Of a stretch of DNA of 56,916 bases, positions 20,228 through 29,729 are shown piece after piece; the first letter of the stretch is position 1; each line of letters opens with the position of its first letter. The stretch comes from Myxococcota bacterium (GTDB lineage Bacteria > Myxococcota_A > UBA9160 > PR03). The stretch is taken from positions 1-56,916 of the forward strand of contig JASJBO010000004.1 in the NCBI GenBank assembly GCA_030066475.1, given 5' to 3'. Under the pieces are notes generated by a model. That model did not search any database. It worked only from the letters and a program-made list of their open reading frames with translations, and had not been told where the DNA came from. The translations under genes were made by a program, and so were the position numbers.

Positions 20228-21658
20228 ATGCAGCTGCGCCGGCCCTCGCTCCCGCGGCTCGGCGCGCGCGCCGTGTCGGCCGTCCGCGTCGGTCTTGCGC
20301 TGGCGCTGCTCCTCGCGACCGGGTGCGGCGGGCCGGCCCGGCTCGACGGCGCCGTGCTGATCGTGCTCGACACGCTGCGCGCCGACCACGTCTCGGCCAG
20401 CGGTCACCCGCGCCCGACGAGCCCGGCGCTCGACGCGCTGGCGGCGCGCGGGGTGCTGTTCGAGAACGCCGTCAGCAACTCGAGCTGGACGCTGCCGGCG
20501 CTCTCGGGACTGCTCTCCGGCCGCTACCTCACCCGAGCCGTGTTCGACCGCGGACTGCGGGTGTCGCTGGTCGAGACGCTGCGCGACGCCGGCGTCCACA
20601 CCGCCGCCTTCACCGAGGGCGCCTACGCCTCCCGGCAGTTCGGCCTCGACCTCGGCTTCGAGCGCTTCGAGGAGGTGACCGGGCCGGTCCAGGTGCTCGG
20701 TGCGGGGGGCGCGGCGCGCCCCGAGCAGGGCGGCATCGAGGAGACCTTCGCGCGCGCCGAGCGCTGGCTGCGCGAGGAGGCCCGGGCGCCGTTCTTCGTG
20801 ATGATCCACACCTACGAGGTGCACACGCCCTATCGCCGCCTCGACTTCGCCGGCGGCGTGCCGCGCGGCGCGTTGCCCGAGCGCTTCGAGATCGCCGACA
20901 TGCTGCGCGTGCGCGAGGGCGAGCTGGCCGTCGGGGAGACCGAGCGCGCCTACCTGGCCCACCTCTACGACGGGGGCGTGCGCGAGGCCGACCGCCACGT
21001 CGGCTCCCTGCTCGAGACGCTCGATCGGCTCGGTCTGGCGGGCCGCACCCTGATCGCGGTCACCAGCGACCACGGCGAGGACTTCGGCGGGCGCGATCCG
21101 CGCTGGGCCGGCGACCACGGCCACACGCTCTACGACGAGCAGCTGCGCATCCCGCTGATCTGGCTCGACCCGCGCGATCCCGGGCCCGGGCGGCGCGTGG
21201 CGACCCAGGTGCGCAACCTCGACGTGCTCCCCAGCATCGTGGAGGCGCTGGGCGTGGCGCCGCCCCCGGGCGGCGAGGGGCGCAGCTTCGCGCCGCTGCT
21301 GCGCGGCGAAGAGCGGGCCGACCGGCCGCTGCTGGCGCGGCTGTTCCCGCGCGGCGGCAACGGCATCGGCCCCACCCGCACCGCGCTGCGGGTCGACGGG
21401 CGCAAGCTCGTGGTGAACCTCCCGTTCGTCGAGCCGGCCGCCCCGGTCGTGGAGCTCTACGACCTGGCCGCCGACCCCGCGGAGCGCGACAACCGCGCCG
21501 AGGCCGAGAGCGAGCGGGGGGCGCGCGAGGCGCTGACCGCCCGGATGCGCGAGCGGGCCGAGTCGCTGGCGCGCGCCGGCTACCCCGACCTGCGCCCCGC
21601 CGCCGGCGACACGGAGGCGCTGCGCGAGCGCCTCGAGTCGCTGGGCTACGTCGAGTAG
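20228..21658 (+). CDS. Sulfatase-superfamily lipoprotein lacking the formylglycine residue
   Basis: 476 residues with a lipobox LLLATGC (Cys about 33). Metal-site motifs IVLDTLRADH and TSDHGEDFGG are intact. The nucleophile region reads SSWTLPALSGLLSG, so Thr replaces the formylglycine Cys/Ser and Leu the Arg. It probably acts on phosphate esters or phosphodiesters of envelope glycans, or is a catalytically altered sulfatase. It ends in LESLGYVE like its paralogs. Divergent from the TMTC-like operon across the repeat cluster; pcrA follows after 64 bp. ATG 20228 is chosen because it gives a complete signal peptide. Confidence 0.75.
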   Translation: MQLRRPSLPRLGARAVSAVRVGLALALLLATGCGGPARLDGAVLIVLDTLRADHVSASGHPRPTSPALDALAARGVLFENAVSNSSWTLPALSGLLSGRYLTRAVFDRGLRVSLVETLRDAGVHTAAFTEGAYASRQFGLDLGFERFEEVTGPVQVLGAGGAARPEQGGIEETFARAERWLREEARAPFFVMIHTYEVHTPYRRLDFAGGVPRGALPERFEIADMLRVREGELAVGETERAYLAHLYDGGVREADRHVGSLLETLDRLGLAGRTLIAVTSDHGEDFGGRDPRWAGDHGHTLYDEQLRIPLIWLDPRDPGPGRRVATQVRNLDVLPSIVEALGVAPPPGGEGRSFAPLLRGEERADRPLLARLFPRGGNGIGPTRTALRVDGRKLVVNLPFVEPAAPVVELYDLAADPAERDNRAEAESERGAREALTARMRERAESLARAGYPDLRPAAGDTEALRERLESLGYVE

Positions 21659-21722
21659 CGCGGCTACCATCCGCCGACCCCTCCTCCCATCTGCAACCGA
21701 TTCCTCCGGAGCTCCGCGTTCG

Positions 21723-23903
21723 GTGATCGCCGAGACGATTCTCGAAGGCCTGAATCCCGAGCAGCGCCGGGCGGTCGAGACCACCGAGGGTCCGCTGCTG
21801 GTGCTGGCCGGCGCCGGCAGCGGCAAGACCCGGGTGCTGGTGCACCGCATCGCCTACCTGATCGGCGGCTGCGGCATTCCGCCCGAGCAGCTCCTGGCCG
21901 TCACCTTCACCAACAAGGCGGCCGGCGAGATGCGCGAGCGCGTCGAGAAGCTGCTCGGCCCCGAGGCCGCGGGCCTGTGGGTGTCGACCTTCCACGCCTC
22001 CTGCGTGCGCATCCTGCGCCGCGACATCTCGCACCTGGGCATGTCGCGCGGCTTCGGCATCTACGACGTGGACGACGCGCTCGGGGTGGTGAAGGAGGCG
22101 CTGCGGCGGCACGGGCTCGATCCCAAACAATCCGATCCGCGCCAGTTCCGCTGGCGGATCGACCAGTGGAAGAACGCCGGGCTGCTGCCGGCGGCGGCCG
22201 CCGCGCAGGCCGAGGACCTCGAGGCCGAGCAGGCCGCCGAGATCTACGCCACCTACCAGAAGCTGCTGCGGGAGGCCGACGCGCTCGACTTCGGCGACCT
22301 GATCCTCCAGACCGTGGAGCTGTTCGAGCGCTTCCCGGAGGTGCTGGCGCACTACCGGCGCCGCTGGCAGTACGTGCTGGTCGACGAGTACCAGGACACC
22401 AACCGGGTGCAGTACCGGCTGGTGAACCAGCTCGCGGGCGAGCACCAGAACCTGTGCGTGGTGGGCGATCCCGACCAGTCGGTGTACGCGTGGCGCGGCG
22501 CCGACATCCGCAACATCCTCGACTTCGAGCGCGACTTCGCCGACGCGCGGGTCGTGAAGCTCGAGCGCAACTACCGCTCCACGCGCTCGATCCTCGACGG
22601 CGCCTCCGCCGTGGTGGCCAACAACACGGCGCGCAAGGACAAGCGCATGCTGGCCGAGCGCGGCGCCGGCGAGCCGATCCGCTTCTTCGAGGCCGGGGAC
22701 GAGCGCGACGAGGCGCAGTTCGTCGTGCGCGAGATCCTGACCGCCGCGCGCCGCGACGGTCGTCCGCACCGCGACGTGGCGATCTTCTACCGCACCAACG
22801 CGCAGTCGCGGCCCTTCGAGGAGGAGCTGCTCAAGTACGACGTCCCCTACGCGGTGATCGGGGGCGTGCGCTTCTACGAGCGGGCCGAGGTGAAGGACGC
22901 GCTCGCCTACCTGCGCGTGATGGTGAACCCGGCCGACGGCGCGGCGCTGCGGCGCATCGTCAACAACCCGCCGCGCGGCATCGGCAAGACCACGCTCGAG
23001 CGCGCCGCCGCGCTGGCCGAGCGCGACGACGTGCCGCTGATCGAGGGTCTGCGCCGGCTCGCGGCCGAGGGCGGCGCCGGGCGCTCGGGCGCGCGCATCC
23101 GCGAGTTCCTGGCGCTGCGCGAGGAGCTGGCGGCGGACGTGCACGGGCGGAGCCCCGGCGAGCTGATCGCGCACCTGCTGGCGCGCAGCGGCTACGTCGC
23201 ACACCTCGAGCGCGAGGGCACGCCCGAGGCCGAGAGCCGGCTCGAGAACCTGCGCGAGCTGGTGGGCGCGGCCGAGGACTTCAGCGCGGCGAACGCCGAG
23301 GTCCCCGACGAGGAGCGCACGCCGCTCGAGCTGTTCCTCGACCAGGTGGCGCTGGTCTCCGACGTGGACTCGTGGGACGCGCGCGCCGACCGGGTGTCGC
23401 TGATGACTGCCCACTCGGCCAAGGGCCTCGAGTTCCCCCTGGTGTTCCTGGTGGGGCTCGAGGAGGGCATCTTCCCGCACGCCGCCTCCTCGCGCGACGC
23501 CAACGGCATCGAGGAGGAGCGGCGCCTGTTCTACGTGGGCATGACGCGCGCGATGGAGCGGCTGTTCCTGACCTGTGCGCAGGAGCGCCGGCGCTACGGA
23601 ACGCGCCACTACGGCGTGCCGTCGCGCTTCCTGCGCGAGATCCCCGACGAGGTGCTCTGCGGCGACGACCCGTCGGGCGCCGCCCCGGCCGCGGGCGGTG
23701 AGCCCTCGCTCGACTACTCCTACGCCCAGGACGCGGGCGGCTCCGAGATTCCGATCGGCATGCGGGTGCGCCATCCGGTGTTCGGGGTCGGCAGCGTGAT
23801 CGGCACCAGCGGCAGCGGTCCGTCGCAGAAGCTGCGGATCCGCTTCGACCGGGTCGGCGTGAAGACGATCCTGGTGCGCTTCGCCAATCTGGAGCCGGCG
23901 TAG
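21723..23903 (+). CDS. pcrA: ATP-dependent DNA helicase PcrA/UvrD
   Basis: 726 residues. All SF1A motifs are visible: Walker A LAGAGSGKTRVL, TFTNKAAGEM (Ia), VDEYQDTNRVQY (II), GDPDQSVYAWRGAD (III), LERNYRST (IV), TAHSAKGLEF (V) and VGMTRAMERL (VI). The C-terminus has a PcrA-type Tudor-like domain (HPVFGVGSVI ... FDRVGVKTILVRFANLEPA). It unwinds DNA 3' to 5' in nucleotide-excision repair, mismatch repair and replication restart. The start is GTG 21723, 12 residues before the conserved NPEQRRAV. Three 15-bp tandem units cover its stop codon. The next gene starts 33 bp on. Confidence 0.94.
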   Translation: MIAETILEGLNPEQRRAVETTEGPLLVLAGAGSGKTRVLVHRIAYLIGGCGIPPEQLLAVTFTNKAAGEMRERVEKLLGPEAAGLWVSTFHASCVRILRRDISHLGMSRGFGIYDVDDALGVVKEALRRHGLDPKQSDPRQFRWRIDQWKNAGLLPAAAAAQAEDLEAEQAAEIYATYQKLLREADALDFGDLILQTVELFERFPEVLAHYRRRWQYVLVDEYQDTNRVQYRLVNQLAGEHQNLCVVGDPDQSVYAWRGADIRNILDFERDFADARVVKLERNYRSTRSILDGASAVVANNTARKDKRMLAERGAGEPIRFFEAGDERDEAQFVVREILTAARRDGRPHRDVAIFYRTNAQSRPFEEELLKYDVPYAVIGGVRFYERAEVKDALAYLRVMVNPADGAALRRIVNNPPRGIGKTTLERAAALAERDDVPLIEGLRRLAAEGGAGRSGARIREFLALREELAADVHGRSPGELIAHLLARSGYVAHLEREGTPEAESRLENLRELVGAAEDFSAANAEVPDEERTPLELFLDQVALVSDVDSWDARADRVSLMTAHSAKGLEFPLVFLVGLEEGIFPHAASSRDANGIEEERRLFYVGMTRAMERLFLTCAQERRRYGTRHYGVPSRFLREIPDEVLCGDDPSGAAPAAGGEPSLDYSYAQDAGGSEIPIGMRVRHPVFGVGSVIGTSGSGPSQKLRIRFDRVGVKTILVRFANLEPA

Positions 23904-23933
23904 ATGGAGCCCGCCTGGATGGAGCCCGCGTAG
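23889..23933 (+). repeat. Three 15-bp tandem units across the pcrA stop
   Basis: Units 23889-23903, 23904-23918 and 23919-23933 share GGAGCC[G/C]GC[G/C]T. The first contains the pcrA TAG stop and the third a second in-register TAG. This is a small tandem duplication, probably from replication slippage. Confidence 0.8.
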
Positions 23934-23936
23934 TCC

Positions 23937-24992
23937 GTGCCGTCGCCGTTCGAGAGCGCCCGCCACGGCCGCCGCCTCGCCGCCGCCGTGGACGCGTTCG
24001 CGCAGGTGCCGCTCCTGCGCACGGGTCTGCGGCTCGGTCTGTTCGAGGCGCTGCGCCAGCCGCACGCGCCCGACGAGCTGGCGCACCGCCTGGGGCTCGA
24101 GCCCGATCTGGTGGCCGCGTGGGCCCGCATGCTCCACGCCCAGGGCTGGCTCCAGCGCAAGGGCGAGGCGTATCGCATCGCGCCCCCGATGGCCTGGCTG
24201 CTCGACGCGCCCGAGTCGGCCTCGCTCCAGGCGCTGCTCGACCTGGCGGTCGAGACCATGGCGCCGAGCCTGGGCGCACTGCCCGAGCTGCTCAAGGGGG
24301 GCGAGCGACCGCCCTTCGGCGAGCACGGCGAGGCGCCGCGCGTCGCCGCGATCACGCGCCTGGTGGAGCCGCGCGCGCTGCGCGCGCTCGAGAAGATCCC
24401 CGGCGTGCGTCGCGCGCGGCGCGTGCTCGACATCGGCTGCGGGCAGGGCACCTATCTCGCCCGCTTCCTGACGCACTACCGCGACGCCCGCGGTCTGGGC
24501 ATCGAGCTCGACCCCGAAGTGGCGGAGGAGGCGCGCCGCCGGCTGGCAGAGGCCGACGTCACCCGGCGCGGCGAGATCCACGTGGGCGACTTCCTGGTGG
24601 CCGAGCTGCCGGGCGGCAGCTTCGATCTGGTGCTGCTCAACCACAACCTGCACTACTTCGCGCCCGCCCAGCGGCCGGCCCTGCTGCGGCGTGCCCGCGA
24701 GCGGCTGGCGCCGGGCGGCGCGCTCGCGATCCAGACGCTGGTGATCTCGGAGGGCCTGCTGCCCGGGCTCATGGGACTGCGCGCCGGGGCGGCGCTCTTC
24801 GACCTGCTCCAGCGCGCCCACCGCAACCTGCACGGGCTGCCCGAGCTGGACGAGGTGCACCGCCTGCTCGAGGAGGCGGGCTTCGCCCGCACCGGCGAGG
24901 TCTCGGTGCTGCCCGGCGGTGCCGTCCGCTACGTCTGGGGCAGCGACGAGGCGGAGGGCGACGAGGCGCGGCGTGGCGCCGGTCCGGGCTGA
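23937..24992 (+). CDS. SAM-dependent methyltransferase with winged-helix N-terminus
   Basis: 351 residues. Residues 1 to about 110 look like the dimerisation/winged-helix part of class I O-methyltransferases (LRTGLRLGLFEAL then LAHRLGLEPDLVAAWARML), followed by the Rossmann methyltransferase with motif I VLDIGCGQGTYLARF near residue 165 and FDLVLLNHNLHYF. The substrate is probably a small molecule; I cannot identify it. GTG 23937 fits the start of the helical domain. The C-terminal 20 bases overlap the next gene, a TMTC-like glycosyltransferase, suggesting cotranslation. Confidence 0.75.
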   Translation: MPSPFESARHGRRLAAAVDAFAQVPLLRTGLRLGLFEALRQPHAPDELAHRLGLEPDLVAAWARMLHAQGWLQRKGEAYRIAPPMAWLLDAPESASLQALLDLAVETMAPSLGALPELLKGGERPPFGEHGEAPRVAAITRLVEPRALRALEKIPGVRRARRVLDIGCGQGTYLARFLTHYRDARGLGIELDPEVAEEARRRLAEADVTRRGEIHVGDFLVAELPGGSFDLVLLNHNLHYFAPAQRPALLRRARERLAPGGALAIQTLVISEGLLPGLMGLRAGAALFDLLQRAHRNLHGLPELDEVHRLLEEAGFARTGEVSVLPGGAVRYVWGSDEAEGDEARRGAGPG

Positions 24993-27042
24993 GGCGGGGC
25001 CCTCGCGCGCGCTCGCCGTCGGACTCGGCGCGCTGCTGCTCGTCGCGACCGCGGCCGCCTACCACGGCGTCCTGCAAAACGACTTCGTCAACTACGACGA
25101 CGACCTGTACCTGACCGACAACGCGGCGCTGGAGCAGGGGCTCTCGCCCGCCGGCATCCGCTGGGCGTTCACCACCGGGCACGGCGCCAACTGGTTCCCG
25201 CTCACCTGGATCTCCTGGCTGCTCGACCAGGAGCTGCACGGCCTCGACCCCCGCGGCGTGCACGCGGGCAACCTGCTGCTGCACGCCGGCGCGGTGCTGC
25301 TGCTGTTCGCCGCCCTGGTCCGGATGACCGGAGCGCTCGGGCGCAGCGCCGCCGTGGCGGGGATCTTCGCGCTCCACCCGCTGCACGTGGAGTCGGTGGC
25401 GTGGGCGGCGGCGCGCAAGGACGTGCTGTCGGGGGTCTGCTTCGCGGCGGCTCTGCTCGCCTGGACGCGCTACGTCCAGTCGCGCGCCCGCGCCGCGCGC
25501 CCCGCCGCGGCGCGCGCCTATGCCGCCACCGCGCTGTGCCTGGCGCTGGGGCTGATGGCCAAGCCGGTGCTGGTCACGCTGCCCTTCGTGCTGCTGCTGC
25601 TCGACGTCTGGCCGCTGCGGCGCGTGGAGCGCCTCGGCGGACCGGCGCTGCGCGCGGCGCTGCTCGACAAGCTGCCCCTGCTGGCGCTGTCGGCCGCCTC
25701 GAGTGCGGTCACCTATCTGGTGCAGGACGCCGGCGGCGCCGTCACGGTCGGCCACTATCCGCTGGACGTGCGGCTCTCGAACGCCGCCGTCGCGCTGGTC
25801 GGCTACCTCGAGCAGGCGTTCTGGCCGGTCGGGCTCGCCGTCTTCTATCCGCATCCCCGCGACACGCTCCCCGCCGGCACGATCGCCCTCAGCGCCGGCC
25901 TGGTCCTGCTGCTGACCCTGGCGGCGCTCGCCTGCTGGCGCCGCTGGCCGCCGTGGTTCACGGGCTGGCTGTGGTTCGCCGGGATGCTGGTGCCGATGCT
26001 CGGGATCGTGCAGGTGGGCCAGCAGGCGGCGGCCGACCGCTATACCTACCTGCCCCTGATCGGTCTCTCGCTCCCGGTCGTTTGGGGGCTGCACCGGCTG
26101 CTGGTCCGCGGTCGGCTCGGCGGCGCCCTGGTCGGTGCGGCGGCCGTCGCCGCGGGGATCGCGCTGGGGCTCGCGACCGACGCGCAGGTGCGAACCTGGC
26201 GCGACGGCGAGACGCTGTTCTCGCACGCGCTGCGCGTGACGCGCGACAACCACGTCGCCCACACCAACCTGGCGGTCAACCTGATGCGGCGCGGCCGCGA
26301 CGACCTGGCCGAGCTGAACCTGCGCGAGGCGCTGCGTCTGCGGCCGCGCATGGCGCAGGCCCACGCCCTGCTCGGCGACGTGCTGCTGCGCCAGGAGCGC
26401 ACGCAGGAGGCGATGCAGCACTACCGCGTCGCGCTGCGGCTCGACCCGGCGCTACACCGCAGCCAGGCCGCGCTCGGCAACGCGCTGCTGTCCGAGGGGC
26501 GTCTCGACGAGGCGATCGCGCACTACCGCGCCGCCGCGGAGGCGCGGCCCGGGGCGGCCGGGCCACGCGCGAACCTGGGGCTCGCGCTGTTCCGCGCCGG
26601 CCGCAGCGAGGAGGCGCTCGCGGCGCTGCGCGAGGCGCGTCGGCTCGATCCGGAGCTGGCTCAGGCCCACGGCTACCTGGGCCTGGTGCGGCTCGAGCGC
26701 GGCGAGCGGGCGGAGGCGCTGGCCGACTTCGAGGCCGCGCTGGCGCTCGACGGATCGCAGCTCGTGTTTCGCGTCGCGCGCGCCGGCCTGCTGCTCGACG
26801 CCGGCCGCGAGCGCGAGGCCGCGTCCGACTACCGCGCGGTGGTCGCGGCGGCGCCCGACCACGTCGAGGCGCTCAACAACCTCGCCTGGCTGCTCGCCAC
26901 CGCGAGCGACCCCGCCCTGCGCGACCCCGCCGAGGCGGTGCGGCTCGCCGAGCGCGCCGTGGCGCTGGCGGAGCCCGCCCCGCCCGAGCTGCTCGACACC
27001 CTGGCGCGCGCGCGCGCGGAGGCGGCCGCGCAGGCGCCTTAG
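24973..27042 (+). CDS. TMTC-like GT-C glycosyltransferase with C-terminal TPRs (2)
   Basis: About 689 residues from GTG 24973; an upstream in-frame GTG at 24919 is possible. The membrane domain has the same signatures as the paralog at 17650-19854: DFVNYDDDLYLTDN, HPLHVESVAWAAARKDVL, AADRYTYLPLIG. Six or more TPRs follow (about residues 400-680). Likely role: transfer of a sugar from a polyprenol carrier to surface proteins, with the TPR domain on the outer face selecting substrates. It is cotranscribed with the methyltransferase that it overlaps by 20 bp. A 75-bp gap then leads to a small TPR-like gene. Confidence 0.8.
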   Translation: MAPVRAEAGPSRALAVGLGALLLVATAAAYHGVLQNDFVNYDDDLYLTDNAALEQGLSPAGIRWAFTTGHGANWFPLTWISWLLDQELHGLDPRGVHAGNLLLHAGAVLLLFAALVRMTGALGRSAAVAGIFALHPLHVESVAWAAARKDVLSGVCFAAALLAWTRYVQSRARAARPAAARAYAATALCLALGLMAKPVLVTLPFVLLLLDVWPLRRVERLGGPALRAALLDKLPLLALSAASSAVTYLVQDAGGAVTVGHYPLDVRLSNAAVALVGYLEQAFWPVGLAVFYPHPRDTLPAGTIALSAGLVLLLTLAALACWRRWPPWFTGWLWFAGMLVPMLGIVQVGQQAAADRYTYLPLIGLSLPVVWGLHRLLVRGRLGGALVGAAAVAAGIALGLATDAQVRTWRDGETLFSHALRVTRDNHVAHTNLAVNLMRRGRDDLAELNLREALRLRPRMAQAHALLGDVLLRQERTQEAMQHYRVALRLDPALHRSQAALGNALLSEGRLDEAIAHYRAAAEARPGAAGPRANLGLALFRAGRSEEALAALREARRLDPELAQAHGYLGLVRLERGERAEALADFEAALALDGSQLVFRVARAGLLLDAGREREAASDYRAVVAAAPDHVEALNNLAWLLATASDPALRDPAEAVRLAERAVALAEPAPPELLDTLARARAEAAAQAP

Positions 27043-27117
27043 TCGCGGCCCGGATGCCGTGAGCGGGATCACCCCGCCGCGCCGGCGCCGCGCCGAAACC
27101 GACTGCCAGGGGGAACC

Positions 27118-27798
27118 ATGGGGCTCTTCGCGCGGCGCCGCGAGGCGTACGACCGATCGCGCATCCTGACCGAGGCGTCGCGCGCGCGCGGACGCGGCCG
27201 CCTGCGCCGCGCGATCCGGCTGTACCGCTGGGTGCTCGCCGCGGAGCCCCGCAATCCCGACCTGCACGCGAAGCTCGCGCCGCTGCTGGCGCGCACCGGC
27301 CGGCGCTTCGACGCGTGGGTGCACTTCCGCGCCGCCGCGCGCGGCTACCAGCGCGCGGGCTCCCCGGATCGCGTCGGAGCGGTCCACCTCGAGGCGGTTC
27401 GCAGCCTGCCGCGCGAGGCCGAGGCGTGGCTCCAGCTCGCCCGCTTCCAGCGCGGCCAGGGCCGCACCGAGGACGCGGTCCGAACGCTGCTCGAAGGGCG
27501 CGGTCGCCAGCGCGGGCGTCGCGCGCGCGCCCAGGCCATCCATCTGCTGCGTCAGGCCACGGCGCTCGATCCGGCACAGGTCGCGGCGACCCTGGACCTG
27601 GCGCGCCTGCTGGCGCGCAGCGACCAGCGCGCCGAGGCGCTGCTGCGTCTCGAGCGGCTGATCGATCGCTGCGAGCCGGGCGAGCTGCCGCGCGTGCTGG
27701 CGGCGCGCTTCCGCCTGACGCTCGACCTGGCCCACGGCTGGCAGTGGCTGCGGTCGGTCGCCGGCCGCGGCCCGGTGCTCAGTCCGGAGGGCCCTTGA
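27118..27798 (+). CDS. Small TPR-like helical repeat protein
   Basis: 226 residues, Arg-rich, no signal peptide or membrane segment, so cytoplasmic. Helical pairs with TPR spacing are visible (RLRRAIRLYRWVLAAEPRNPDLHAKLAPLLARTGR; EAEAWLQLARFQRGQGRTEDAVRTLL). There is no catalytic domain. It probably acts as a scaffold; the partner is unknown, though the upstream TMTC-like protein in the same direction is a candidate. ATG 27118 has a ribosome site AGGGGGAACC. Its last 20 bases overlap the convergent VOC-family gene. Confidence 0.65.
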   Translation: MGLFARRREAYDRSRILTEASRARGRGRLRRAIRLYRWVLAAEPRNPDLHAKLAPLLARTGRRFDAWVHFRAAARGYQRAGSPDRVGAVHLEAVRSLPREAEAWLQLARFQRGQGRTEDAVRTLLEGRGRQRGRRARAQAIHLLRQATALDPAQVAATLDLARLLARSDQRAEALLRLERLIDRCEPGELPRVLAARFRLTLDLAHGWQWLRSVAGRGPVLSPEGP

Positions 27799-28189
27799 GC
27801 TCGACGACGTTGCCGTCCGGATCGCGCACGTACATCGACGGTCCGTTGCCCTCGGCCCCGTAGCGGGGTGCCACGTCGCCGGGCTCGACGCCGTGCGCCA
27901 GCAGGTGGCGGCCGATCTCCGCCTCGTCGAATGCCTCCAGCGTCAGGGCGACGTGATCGACGTTGCGCGCCTGTGCGCCGGGCGCGGGCCCTCCGGCGCG
28001 GCCGAGCGGGCCGTCGACCGGCACCAGGTCGATCAGGCTGCGGCCCGCACGCAGCTGGTAGAGCCCCAGCGCCTCGACGCGCCGCTCCTCGACGCAGCCC
28101 AGCACCTCGCCGTAGAAGCGCAGCGACGCCTCGAGGTCGGCGACGCGCAGCACGACGTGGTCGATGCCTCGGATCCGGATCGGGTTCAT
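27779..28189 (-). CDS. VOC (glyoxalase/dioxygenase) family protein
   Basis: 136 residues, two beta-alpha-beta-beta-beta modules. Module 1: GIDHVVLRVADLEASLRFYGEVLGC; module 2: NVDHVALTLEAFDEAEIGRHL, ending YVRDPDGNVVELKGPPD. His in DHV of each module and the Glu of VVELKG fit the metal-binding positions of the superfamily. Members include glyoxalase I, fosfomycin-resistance enzymes and ring-cleaving dioxygenases; I cannot assign the substrate. ATG 28189 overlaps the stop of the upstream GT-C gene (ATGA), so the pair is translationally coupled despite having no evident functional link. Confidence 0.85.
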   Translation of the reverse strand: MNPIRIRGIDHVVLRVADLEASLRFYGEVLGCVEERRVEALGLYQLRAGRSLIDLVPVDGPLGRAGGPAPGAQARNVDHVALTLEAFDEAEIGRHLLAHGVEPGDVAPRYGAEGNGPSMYVRDPDGNVVELKGPPD

Positions 28190-29715
28190 TCGGGCTCGTC
28201 CGGCCGCGGGACGACGCCCCGCGCGCGCAGCCGCTCCGCCGTGCGCCGCGTCCATCTCACGTCGTGGTGGGCGGGCGTCAGGCGCAGCGATTCCTCCGCA
28301 TCGTACAGCGCCAGCCGCAGCCGGCGCTGCGCCACCCGCACGCGGGCGAGCAGATGGCGCACGTGGCCGTCCTCGCGATGGACGCGCAGCGAGCCCAGGT
28401 AGGCCTGCGCGGCCCCGTCCAGGTCGCCGCGCGCGTGTCGCAGCGCGCCCAGGCCGGTCCAGCCGGTGCGCCCGCTCGGGTAGGCCGCGACGGCCTCGGC
28501 GTAGAGCGCCTCGGGGTCGGCCCACAGCGCCGCCCGCCCCGCGCTCAGCGCGGTTAGGCCGAGGGCCCAGGCCAGCGCGACGACCCCCACGGCCAGGCGC
28601 AGCCGGCTCCCCCTCGCCGCGACACGCGCTCCCAGCGCGGCCAGCCCGGCGAGCGCGGCCGGGAGCGCCATGTAGAGGTAGCGGTCGGCGAACAGGTTGA
28701 TCATCGGAACGATCTGGAGCACCGGCGCCAGCATCAGCAGGAACCAGGCCGGGGCGAGCCAGCCCTCGCGTCGCGTCCGGCAGGCGAGGGTGACGCCCAC
28801 AGCCACCGCGAGCAGCCCCGCGCTGGGCCCCAGCACGCGGCCCGACAGCCAGCCGTCGATTGGCTCGGGGTGGACGCCGTGCACCAGGTCGACCGGCAGG
28901 ACCACGAGCCGCACGTAGCGCCACAGCAGCTCGGGAAGCACGCGCGCGGTGGCCACGGGCGAGCCCCCGAACCAGGCCGCGACGCCGCCCTGGGCCGCCT
29001 GCGCCAGCAGGCCCAGCCAGAACGCGACGGCGCTGGCGAAGGCCAGCGGCAGCAGGTCTGCGGCCGCGCGGCGCAGGCTCGCCCCCTTCAAGGCGGTCGC
29101 GACCCCGAGGATCGCGATCAGCGGCAGGGCGGCGGGCTTGACCAGCACCGCGGCCCCGCCGGCCAGGTTCGCGCCCAGCAGCCGCGACGCCGCGGGCGCC
29201 GCCAGGTGCGCCAGCCAGCGCTCGGTGGCGATCAGGCACAGCAGCGCCGCCAGCAGCGTCTTCGACTGGTTGATCCAGCCCACCGGCTCGGCCGCGACGG
29301 GATGCACCAGGAACAGCCCCGCCGCCACCCACGCCGCCCGCCGCCCCAGCCCTACGCGGCGCGCTGCGGCGCCCATCGCGAGCGCGACCCCCGCGTGCAG
29401 CAGGGCGTTCACCACGCGGTACGGCAGTGGGCTCTCGCCGAAGGCGTTCCACTCGATCCACAGGAAGAGCTGGTGCAGCGGGGACCAGTTGCCCACCACG
29501 AAGTAGCCGGTCGAGAACGCTCGGCGCAACGCCCCGGCGAGCGGCAGCGCCAGCGCCTCGTTGTGGGTCAGGTAGAGCAGGTCGTCCGAGACGAACGGGC
29601 CGTCGAAGCCCGCTGCGTGCAGGCCGAGGGCCACGAGTGCGGCAACCGGCGCCGCGACCGAGAGCTCGCGGTGCAGCGAACTGATCCGATTGACGGGCGT
29701 CCGCTTCCTGGTCAC
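28186..29715 (-). CDS. TMTC-like GT-C membrane protein with short C-terminal repeat region (3)
   Basis: 509 residues. The membrane domain starts with the family motif FDGPFVSDDLLYLTHN (acidic pair in the first outer loop) and has HPVAAEPVGWINQSKTLLAALL plus FADRYLYMALPAALAGL. The C-terminal ~120 residues hold only one or two TPR-like helical pairs, far fewer than the 700-residue paralogs. Probably a polyprenol-phosphate-sugar-dependent glycosyltransferase. The start is GTG 29715; the divergent methyltransferase starts only 14 bp away, so their promoters overlap each other's coding region. It is followed by the VOC gene with a 4-base overlap. Confidence 0.72.
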   Translation of the reverse strand: MTRKRTPVNRISSLHRELSVAAPVAALVALGLHAAGFDGPFVSDDLLYLTHNEALALPLAGALRRAFSTGYFVVGNWSPLHQLFLWIEWNAFGESPLPYRVVNALLHAGVALAMGAAARRVGLGRRAAWVAAGLFLVHPVAAEPVGWINQSKTLLAALLCLIATERWLAHLAAPAASRLLGANLAGGAAVLVKPAALPLIAILGVATALKGASLRRAAADLLPLAFASAVAFWLGLLAQAAQGGVAAWFGGSPVATARVLPELLWRYVRLVVLPVDLVHGVHPEPIDGWLSGRVLGPSAGLLAVAVGVTLACRTRREGWLAPAWFLLMLAPVLQIVPMINLFADRYLYMALPAALAGLAALGARVAARGSRLRLAVGVVALAWALGLTALSAGRAALWADPEALYAEAVAAYPSGRTGWTGLGALRHARGDLDGAAQAYLGSLRVHREDGHVRHLLARVRVAQRRLRLALYDAEESLRLTPAHHDVRWTRRTAERLRARGVVPRPDEPE

Positions 29716-29729
29716 GATACCGCGCTCCG

